Assembly (NCBI RefSeq): GCF_041260155.1
Contig: NC_091948.1
Coordinates: 3,022,001-3,086,000, forward strand
Reading direction: 5' to 3'
Origin: Ptychodera flava
Lineage: Eukaryota; Hemichordata; Enteropneusta; Ptychoderidae
DNA: 64,000 nt
Part shown: positions 1 to 10,600 of the stretch, in pieces
Position numbering within the stretch: the first letter of the stretch is position 1
Layout: each line of letters begins with the position of its first letter
Notes under the pieces: model-generated
Told to the model about the DNA's origin: nothing
Databases searched by the model: none
Seen by the model: the letters and a program-made list of their open reading frames with translations, nothing else
Made by a program: the position numbers and the translations under genes

Positions 1-648
1 TCGCCGGCCGCAGATATCATTTGACTGAAAGTGAACCGGAATTATTTTCAACATGACAACTTCGGGATTTAAAAAAATAATAAAATTACATGCTTTACAT
101 AGGAAATACTATTTTCACAAAATTATGCGAAACAATTCGACAAACCGCATAAAAGTGATTTAAATGTATCAATGTGCCGTTCGATGATTAAAATAATAAA
201 TTTTTTCCTCAGATTTTCGTATAAGGCAAAAAAAAAAAAAAAAAAAAAAAAAAGAAATGTTTCTGGTCAGGATATGATGCGGCGACGCGAATTTTTTTCC
301 CCTCAAGGGAGGGAGGAGGGTCAGTTTTATAGTTTTATCAATATATTCACATATATACTGTTCATGCAGTCACTGATCATGCCCCCAAAGAATTTTCTCT
401 TTCTCTTCAGCCATTTTGGTTTGGTGTCATAGCAATCATTACGTAGTTCGCCGCGGCCGCTGGCCACAAACAGAAAAAAAAGGGTGACGCGCTGTTGTTC
501 AAGTGACGCGCGCGCTGACCAGAAACATTTCTTTTTTGGGGGGCCTAACATAGAAAGCATATGATTGTCATATGTATGAGATCCAAAAATATTTTGAGTG
601 AAAATTATGCAAGAGAGGCATGTAATAAAAATATCATAGCCCAAAATA

Positions 649-730
649 GGGACTATGTAAGCTCGAGGAAGGAGACCATTTGCCCTCCTTATGTCGGGCA
701 AATGGTCACATAAGCTCGGGCACATAGTCC
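649..730. repeat. Nested imperfect hairpin
   Basis: The outer arms are GGACTATGT and ACATAGTCC. The inner arms are GACCATTTGCCC and GGGCAAATGGTC, with a further pair of AAGCTCG-containing blocks. The whole 82 bases can fold back on itself. It lies in a SCAPER intron and is most simply a small fold-back repeat. No coding role is seen. Confidence 0.6.
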
Positions 731-928
731 AAAGTTTGTGCAATATTGTATAATAATATTGAACATCTTTAATACCAATTTTACTCTCAGAGTTGAATGC
801 CAATTTTGATAGTCGTCATGACAAAAACACGACCTTCTTTCTGTGTCCAGCTGGGTTTGACTGCATTGTAATCACCCCAAAGTGACAGACCGGTCATGGC
901 ATGCCAAGTACTGACTGAATTTCAGATC

Positions 929-1033
929 TCAGGCTTTGGTAGTCCGTGTGGACTACCATTTCATGGATTTTGGTAGCCCAAGAGAAAAGTTGGTAGTGTG
1001 TGGACGCGGGACTACCGCTAATTTCGAGCCCTG
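929..1033. repeat. Short inverted-repeat element remnant
   Basis: The segment runs from CAGGCTTTGGTAGTCC to ATTTCGAGCCCTG and contains several copies of GGTAGT and ACTACC blocks that can pair. Its right end, TTTCGAGCCCTG, matches the right end of the 2.26 kb element at 38724-40982, so it may be a solo end or a deleted relative. No clear flanking duplication is seen. Confidence 0.4.
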
Positions 1034-1660
1034 ATAGGTGGGTGAAATCACGTCAACAGTGGTCCTCGTTAAATTATTGAAGGTCTCCTTGTCTGTACTA
1101 ATGCAATAACATGAGGGCATGGAAGACATGTCACTATGTTCCAACACCACATACCTATCTTCTCCAACCTTGGAGAAAAGACAATACTGTTAGCCATATT
1201 AAATTCTTTTCATACATGGCATACAATGCATCAACAATTTTTCCTTTATAAAGCGCTGTGTAACACTTTTCTGTTGACTGAGTTGCAGAAAAGAAATGAA
1301 ACCTCAATGCTAGATGACCACTGGCAAAGCATGTCCAAGTGTTGCAATGTCATTTGTTAAAATATTGACAGAGTCAAGATTTCAGGAAAAGAGAGAGGGA
1401 ATTACATAGCATCAGCCATATAAGATATATATGCATTTGTAATCAAGTAGTTTCTCTGTTTTTAAATGACTGTGTAAATCACGTATGTCAAATTCATAAG
1501 AATATCTTCTTCAAATATTTTCAGTCTTGGGAACTGGTAGCATACATTTATTCAGGAGAAGCACAGAAAGACACACGGAATAAAACAGGAAGGGGAGAGA
1601 GAAATGGTATTGGTTAATGATGTGGCAATTTGACGAGATAAATGTCTGTTGGTAACTAAC

Positions 1661-4600
1661 CTGTGCCAGCAGTGGGAGTACCACTGATGTCTGATTTGGA
1701 TGACTCCTCATTTCTAGTTTCCGTGAAAACCTCCCCATCCACTTCCTTTACCTCTGCAGCATTTCCCATGACACCCTGAACTTTAGAGTCTCCGCTTTCT
1801 TCCTTTTGTATGACTAAACCGATCTGTAAAGTTGCCTTCAGTTCTTTCTCCAACTCACTGGCGCTTTTGGTCTCTCTTGTCATCACATTGACAGAGTTCC
1901 GATCTGGTTCGTTTTCCTTCTCGCTATCGGCCCTAGTCCTGCAGTCTAAACTTTTACATGTCCTGGGAACAGTGTAATGTTCATTAGTTCTGTGATCCGT
2001 AGTTCCATTACTCATGCTATGAGACCTGGGTGAACCCTGCAACTGTCTGAGCTTGTTTTGTTTCGATTCTTTGTGTTTCCGCTGCACGGTTTCCCAACCT
2101 TCTCCATCATCCAGTCCTGAAGATGTAAGGAAAGCACACTGCATCTCAAAGTCTGTTTTAAATACCACATCCAAACACATGTAGAAACATTGTAATCATT
2201 TAACTTTCAATTCAAAAGACATTTTGAATCATGTATCAGTAAGAACATAGCAACAGTGTGGGAAGAATCTGGCTACCTCTGTGGGTGTCATTGACTAATA
2301 CAGAATGAGCATTCTATCAAAATGTTGCAAGATGTGAAATCGCAACTATGCAAACACCTGTAAACTGAAATGTTATCAATAATGTTACTACCGTTATATT
2401 GAATGTCAAAATCAAAACACAAGACATAAAGTTGATTGGATCATAAAATCTATTCTTCAGCTTCTGAGTATTGACTGGTCAGGTTTAGCTTATTGAACAA
2501 CACTAGTGATGCAAAGATGACCATGTTAAAAACTTGCACTCCACTTTTAAAGAACAATGACAAAAGTGACCCTGGATGTTGTAAAAGGACATGAATCTAC
2601 AGTGTGTTCCAGTGATGGCGTCTGGAAATTCCCTTGTCACATGTCACATGTCACATTCTCCCCGGAGTTTGCCAGCGACTTTCTCATTACTTTATCAAAG
2701 ACCAGCACATTCTGGAAACTTCACAATACTATTACTTTGCCAGCAGCTGTATTCCACTCAGCTTTCTTATTCACATGACATTCATCACAGCTAGCACATT
2801 ATTCTATTCGTTAACCCTTTCCTTATCATGGTTTGGGCCCAGCTCATTGTTATCAATGATGAGTGTGGACCTGTATACAGGGATTGGGGGGGGGGAGGTT
2901 GGTTGGTTGTGAAACTTTATAAGTGTTTAATAATCAAATGTTTGCAATCCTGTAACCTCGATGTTACATTTTCGAATTCTGAAATATATGCCTTTTTTCT
3001 CACCTTCTGCATTTTCATCCTTGGCATCTTTGACAGTATCATGTGTCTGTTTATCTTTGTTTTTCACCACAGTGGGACTCTCTTGTATCTGTACTGGTTT
3101 GGTCACAGCTCCCTTGACCTTGTCTGCCCAGCTTGACCCTGGGGACGGCGATGACGTCTTTATTGGGGCCCTGTATGTTAAAAGTTTTCAGAAAAAAATC
3201 GCAGGTAGGTTAGACTAAAAGGGACAAGAAGGCAGAAACAGTAACTTCACAGAAAGTGAAAGGCTAAAGTATTAACTTGGCATGTAAAAGTCCTTTACAA
3301 CCACTGAACACAGTTGGTTTTTGCCAAAATTATGCAACGAATTAGTACCTGTAATCAGAGATTTGTACTGCCCAGCATATCACTGTTGTGGTAGTTTGCA
3401 ACAGGACAACCACTATCATGAAAGAAGTGTCTTCATGTGCATTTGTACCATACAACATTTTTACTTTTTTGAGTCCATTTTACAACTTTCGAGTCAAATG
3501 ATGATTTCTATCAAGAAATGAAACACTGGCATCTGACCACTTTCACAGAATCATCAAATCACTTCTATCACGTGATTTGTTCAGTAGCTGCGTTCATCTG
3601 AAATTTTTTATGAATATCTCGGCCCATCACAGAAGCATTTTCTCACTGACCCTTGTTTTATTGCAGCAGACGCAGCAAAGTTCAGACTCCTGTTGACTGG
3701 ACTTGTTGCGCCTTTGTCACCTCCAGGCGTCAACCCTAATGGTTTACCAGGCGAGGTCTTCCGTACCTCCCATGCCAGAGATGTCGGCCTAAGAATTGAC
3801 AAAATGATCACGATGAATCAACCTGATTATTGCAAACTTGTGACACTGTGGTGTTTTATATGGTTGGTTATTTGAGAGAGAGAGAGATAAGAGATTTTTT
3901 ACATGAGATCAGTTGGAGCTGAAGATGACAGAATGAATAGATTATTTTTCCAAAAAGTAAAGGAAAGAGATGTTTTGTTTACTAAATACTATATATTGAT
4001 ACTTATTTACATGGCCCTGGTAACTGCATCTTTTCAGGTTTTTATGAAACGCGTCTAAACAAAGTGATCAAAATCAAATCACCTACCAAAGCAATTTAGA
4101 CAAGTCACTGCATAGCCAATTATCAATAAGCTACAACATTTCAACCCATTTTAAAACTGTAATTTTCCAGGGACAAGTACTTGAAAATAGTCACTGGCAT
4201 TTTGTGGGTGCAGAACATTTTGCTGAAAAGCTGGCCATCATCACTGATGTGGAATTTGTGCATAAAGTGTTTCCTGGCAGTGGGTACAAAGCAAGTGATT
4301 TCCAGGGTGATGCACACCATTGGATATTGTTTGCAAAAGCAGTACCCAAGATTTCATTTATCTGTTTTTTAAACTTACTGAATGGTCATGCAGTTTTCCT
4401 GTACAAGTCATGGAAATTGAAATGTAATACTGGTATGTACAAACAAGTTTCTTGGTTGGCACAGTGACAAGACATCCAAAGTTTATAAGTTGGACTCAAA
4501 GATGCAGTGACCACGACTTTGAACTTTGGACAGACTGTTAACTTATCCCTATTGCTGATTTATTTTTGAACCTTCCATGTGGATTTTTTAATGTAAAATT

Positions 4601-7600
4601 GTTGACAACCTGTAATTATGTAGCAGAAGCTGTTTCAAACATTACAGTGATGTTACACACTATCCTCATGAACTCAGTCTCTGAATTTAACAAATTCTTC
4701 ATTTTCACGGTGAAATTCATACCACAGCATGACACAATTCTTACAGCAGAGATAAAACATTATTGGGACAAATTCACAGTCTGTAGAACGGGGGATCCAT
4801 GAACCAGACACATGTCAAGGCATGATCCTCCTCACAGCAGATTTCTTGTTTTGACAATGGATGTACACTGGATTGTTGAACAAACCCTGCACACAAGAAG
4901 TAAGTCAGTAGAACTGATTGCTGCAATGAGTGAGCTTAAAGGTATACTGTCACCTGTTCCAATCTTGCCACAGTTACCATGGAAAGAGAAAATTTAACCA
5001 ATCACAGATTTTAAGCGGGTGGCCGCTTTTTAAAAACAGCGCCCTAACATGGGCATTTAGAATACCAAGGAACACCCCTTTGACCATGTATGGTCATTAT
5101 TTGGATTACAGGTGACTGTATACCTTTAACAGTCTCTGGCCTAGTTTGAAATGTCTCTGGTTAAGATCAGAAGTTCACTGATGTGTCAATATTAGCTTGT
5201 TTGCGACATCAACACTACGGACATCACCTAAAAATCGTAGCATGACATCTCTACTGCTCATTTAGGATATTTTCATTCACAAAGTTCCACCATGCAGAGC
5301 GGCATGGCTTGCACACTATACTGCGCTACATACAGACAATGACTTTTCACACATGTCTACGATAACTTTGGTACTTCCAGCACCCCCTATCAATGGTGCT
5401 TTGGAATAGCCCTACAACCTTGTACAGTAGGACCAAACCAAAACCTCACATTACACAGGGTGGGAACCAAACCTGTAACATCCATTTATTTTCATATTAA
5501 AATGTGGGTGTGGCATAGTAATGATGCTGTACTGTGATTATCTATATTAATATTCAATATTATTAAGTAGATAGAGGTAGCCAAGCTTTATACAGATGTA
5601 GACAGAAATTGATGACAAGCAGTTTTCCTTTTCCACAACTCAATGTCACTCACTCTTCAGGTGTAAAAGTGTTTTTGTTACTTTTGTTTGAAATCAGCAA
5701 ATGAGAAGACAGATCTGAAATTAGGCACACAAGGTATGTACGAGAGGGTGTGACCACTGTATTAGAAAAGAAAGACCCACCAAGCGTCCATTTCTGTCCA
5801 TTTCTCAAAGAGTTGCCCCAGGTATGCACTGTTCACCATTACATTAATGCATCTAGACATTTACATGTACCAAGCCCTGATGAAGCAGCCACAGCCATGC
5901 ACTGTCAGACTCAACACAAGGAATATGGTAATTTGGGAATTTTATTTAGAGGCTTGAATTCTCTCTAAATCATTGTGCTACTGAAACGAACAGAATGGCA
6001 CTGAAACCATGAATGGTGAAATCCTGATTCAACTTGGCTAGTTTTTTTTCCATGTTGAGTCTGTAGTACCGTCTGACATTAGGGTGCAGTTCCTGCAATT
6101 ATTAACATTTTCCCGGGGTTTGTGCTAGCTTATGTCATTTGAATTTGTGTGGTGTTACTCAAAATAGCCAGATTATAGAGCAAGCAATTTGTAGATTGGC
6201 ATTGCATTCATGCAAATACAAAATTACCGCGTAAGTAGCATTTAGTACCTTATATGTATTTGACTTGTGACCTGTGAACTGACTATGTAATTTTGAATAA
6301 TGGAATGTACATGGACAAAAATTTGTCTGATCAATGTTTGTTCACACCAGAAATCACATTGAACCTTTAACCTATGAACTGACGATGTTATCTGGAATTA
6401 TGGAATGTACATGGATGAGAGTTCGTCTGATTGATGTTTGTTTGGAGTACAATCATTCCGCTTTTAATTCTTTGGTTAGAAATTATATTTAAATTTGTAT
6501 CAAACAGAATGGCCCTAACATCTGACATCAAAGTTGACTGGTTGAGTGAAAATATAACTGTACCTGTGTTTTAGACATTGCTGAATGTTTTTTGCACAAA
6601 ATTCAAAAAGCTAGTGACCGGTCAGAGAAAATGCGACGTAAATTGCAGCTACAAGATTTGATACATCCACTACGATTACATGACTACAGCATGCAAAATT
6701 ATAAGTTGTATGCAGAAAAGTACAGACCGGGGAGAGAGAGGGGGCTCCCTGTGCCGCCCAGGTGCCCTTGTTTTGCTCGGTGAAGATTTACGCACTTCCC
6801 ATACTAAGCAGGTGGGCCTGTGATGGAACACACAATACACACATTGCACAGAAGTAGTTATATGGCCGGATAAAAAGATTCAAAATAAGAGGCAGGCGTT
6901 TCAATCTAGGCTATAAAGATGTTAAAAAAAGACCGCGTTTTGCATTTATGAATTTGTCTTTGTGAAGCTGAAATGCAACGGGACTGATGAGTGTTGTGTT
7001 GTAGAAATGTGACACAAAATATTTTAAGTGAGACAATTGCATGTCATGTTTCAGAAATGTGGTACACAGGTGGGTGTAAAATGGAAAAAAGATATTTAAA
7101 ACTGGTAGATGCCAATTGCCCTGGAATAAAAACATACCGGTTTGCTTGCAAATGTGTTCAGTCATTAATAAAATACACTTTGTGCATGCAAAGTATCAAC
7201 ACAGAGTAACACCATTGACATACAGGACACACAATGACAAACAGATATAGACACACATTGACACACAGATATAGACATAGATATGGTATAAAAAACACAG
7301 TATAAATAGAGAAATACAAGTCATCGTTGATGACACAGTCCCCACTTGTTAATGGGTATTTTGATTACAGGTCCTCAGAGAGGATAGAGTCCTCTTCATT
7401 AGGTCTGTGATAAAAATACTTTTGAATAAATTCACTTGATACATGTCTGAGTTATGGTTCAGGACATGAAAAAATCGTAACAAAATGGTCGCACAGTGGC
7501 CATAAAGGATCGCATCACAAAACAAATTGATGTGCATAGCTATGACATTGGTCGATGTCCTTGTACCAACTTTGAATAAAATTGGTCGAAACATGCAAAT

Positions 7601-10600
7601 ATGCCTGAGAAATGGCTCTGTACATGAAAAAATCGTAATAAAATGGCCGCCTGGCGGCCATATTGGATCATATCACAAAACAGATTGACGTGCATATGTA
7701 TGACATAGGTCAATGTCCTTGTACCAACTTTGAATAAAATCGGTTGAAACGTGCCTGAGTAATGGCTCTGTACATGAAAAAAATCCTAATAAAATGGCCG
7801 CACAGCGGCCATTTTGGATCGTATCACAAAACAAATTGCCGTGCACAGCTATGACATTTGTCAATAAGCTTGTACCAACTTTGAATAAATCGGTTGAAAC
7901 GTGCCTGAGTAATGGCTCTGTACATGAAAAAATCGTAATAAATGGCCGCCTGGCAGCCATTTTGGATCGTATCACAAAACAAATTGACGTGCATATCTAT
8001 GACATTGGTCAATGTCCTTGTACCAACTCTGAATAAAATCGGTAAAAACATGCCTGAGTAATGGCTCTGTACGTGAAAAAATCGTAATAAAATGGCCGCC
8101 TGGCAGCCATATTGGCTCGTATCACAAAACAAATTGACGTGCATATCTATGACATTGGTCAATGTCCTTGTACCAACTTTGAATAAAATCGGTTGGAACA
8201 TGCCTGAGTTATGGCTCTGTACATGAAAAAATCGTAATAAAATGGCCGCCTGGCGGCCATATTGGATCGTATCACAAAACAAATTGACGTGCATCTGTAT
8301 GACATATGAAGTAATCCTTGTATCAAGTTTGAATGAAATCGCTCCAGGCATCTCAGAGATATCTGCGTGAACGGACGGACGGACGGACGCACAGACGCAC
8401 GCACGCACGCACGCACAGACACACGCACGCACACACGCACGGACATGACCAAACCTATAAGTCCCCCCGGACGGTGTCCGTGGGGACTAAAAACAGAAGA
8501 CATGGCATATGTCATGATTGTAAGACAAACCTAAAAGGTAATAGAATCACTACTAGCTCCACTGTCTATTCAAATTTCTACCTTCACGGAATTTTGAAAT
8601 TATGTCATAATTACTGAGAGTGACAATTACATCATGGTTTGGAAAATGACAAATAATTGGTACATAAGCTTACACTGAGAACTGACATTTTAACTAGCAA
8701 AATTACAACCTATAATTATTGATATACTGAGTTTCAACAGTTCTTATACCTTTTTCTGTAGCTTTCGGTCATTTTTTCAAATTATTTTTGACCAATTATT
8801 GCCATTCCATTTCAACCTAATTAAAGCTAGGATTCATTACTTTCCAACCGTCTACCCTTCAAGAATTCTACAAAAGACTAGCTTTCTACATCTGGCCCGG
8901 ACCAAAACTTTCTGTTATTTTCAAAATGCAAATGTTCCACTTACCTGTTTTGAACCTCAGTGTTTTCAAATGCTGTTTGTAGTTGTATCCTTTCAATCAA
9001 GGATTCAAAATCTCGGGTGCAATTTTTGAGCATCATAATAACTTCCTAAAGAGTGAAAAAAATTCTGACATTATCTTTCCAATACTGGTAAATCACAAGT
9101 GGTTATTATCAGTGTGTTATTTCAAAATTGACAAATTGACAACAATGGCTTCTTAGAAATAGGGATTCATTGATACATTTATGAAGACCCTAAGATGTAT
9201 CTATGATAGGAGTTTAAATCTGCAACCAATATACATTAGTTTCAATTGGCGATTATTCAAGGTAATCCACAACATGTTCATGTTGATTGCTATCTTTGGT
9301 TTGTTCAGGAACTGTCTACAAGTATTGTCTGGCCAATTGTGGGGTTCAAGTACAACAGTACGTTTTTTGACCTGAGTGAAGTTTAAGCTGAGTGTTACAA
9401 CAGATTGCGGTTGGCGTGAGGTACTTCAAATAACTCTGCCATTACCTTGCATTCCACAATGCTTTCATCTGCCTCACACGTCTGGTAAATTTCATCCACG
9501 GCCCTCTGTAGATTATCGAATAAGAATGCCCAGTAGCGGGCCCGAACATCCACCTTCTTGGCTGGTTTTGTTGGCGAGGTGGGTTTTCCAGCGCTGCGAC
9601 CTCCACTGCCATCACGCAGGCCTTTGCTCACTTTGCGTTGTGTGTCACCCTGCAAGCTGCGGGGCTTCAGCTTCCGCGGTACTCTAGCTTTCACAGCTGG
9701 CAATGACAGTGGAAACATCACGGTGTTACTCATGAAACAGTACATTTATGGTTTACTTATTCTGAAAATTTTATTATAATCCACACTGTCTATTGATCCC
9801 ATCCTTAAGAAAGCTTTCACAATACATTTGAAAGAAATAAAGCCACTTCATCACATAATGACACATGAATGAAAACAAGAGATTTCAATGTTGCCCTATA
9901 TGAAGGTGGGGAGGTCATCTGTGTGTCTGTGTGCCCCGGTACCATGCCCCTATCTCCCTCCATGCTTAATATCCCATTAATCATGCAGATAATGGAGACT
10001 ATTATAACGTTACACTTTAGGATTTAACAATTGACAACAATCAATGGAGACCATCAATTTATCGATCTACTGAATTTGTAGAGCCCCTAACTACATGTAC
10101 AGTGGGCAGATAATGTTAATTTAAGATGATAAACTCTCTGATATTTGATTCAGAATACATTACATAAGATGTCTGAATCATTCACTTCAAAAGTCCAGGT
10201 GATATGCATACTGTATTGGTAACTGAGTCATTCTCTCCAAAAGTCAGCTTTTAGAATTTCTAGACCTACCTTGGCTGTCACTGTCATCACTGTCATCAAA
10301 TGGTACACTCCATGCTACTAGGTTGCGAGCTGTCCGCCCTTCTTCCTCCACTAGCTTACGAACTTTATCATAACTGTTTGTCCTTTGGTAGTTACTCTGT
10401 CAAAAGAACAGAAAGAAGTTGTCTCAAAAGTTATCTCCAGGAAATAATAGATATGTATAAAGCCCTACATTCAAGGCTCTGAGAAGACACTGCAATGTTC
10501 ATATACTGGATTCCAGTGTATGAATGTTGCTTTGTTTTAAGAGATACAATGTAGCTAAATAGTTTCATAAAATGGTGTATAAATATTTTAGTCCAATGTC

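Larger units (their letters stand above)
1..1660. other. SCAPER intron, window edge
   Basis: This stretch lies downstream of the last SCAPER exon in the window (minus strand) and should be intronic. No further SCAPER exon could be recognised on the minus strand, although the coiled-coil and zinc-finger parts of the protein must lie beyond the left edge. It holds a long A-run near 230-253, an imperfect hairpin at 649-730 and a short inverted-repeat remnant near 929-1033. The apparent lysine-rich reading frame over the A-run is not a gene. Confidence 0.6.
3789..8944. other. SCAPER intron 4, repeat-bearing
   Basis: This 5.2 kb intron lies between the exon ending at 8945 and the exon starting at 3788. 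It contains a 194 bp TTAA-bounded element (4936-5129), a locally duplicated segment (6271-6442) and a pearl-like tandem-repeat element (7337-8488). No conserved exon was recognised on either strand; open frames here are short and unlike known families. Confidence 0.6.

Noticed and set aside
172..432. Lysine-rich reading frame on the plus strand
   Set aside because: The Lys run comes from a simple A tract; there is no family resemblance.
7824..8432. 202-codon minus-strand frame with repeated IQYGRQAAILLRFFHV-like units
   Set aside because: It is produced by the 150 bp tandem repeats of the pearl-like element, where the unit length is near a multiple of three; it is not a protein gene.
8333..8617. 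Thr/His/Arg-rich frame (RTHARTHRHTHAH)
   Set aside because: Translation of the ACGG/ACGC microsatellite.
9376..9779. Plus-strand frames over SCAPER exon 3
   Set aside because: Antisense shadows of the conserved minus-strand exon.
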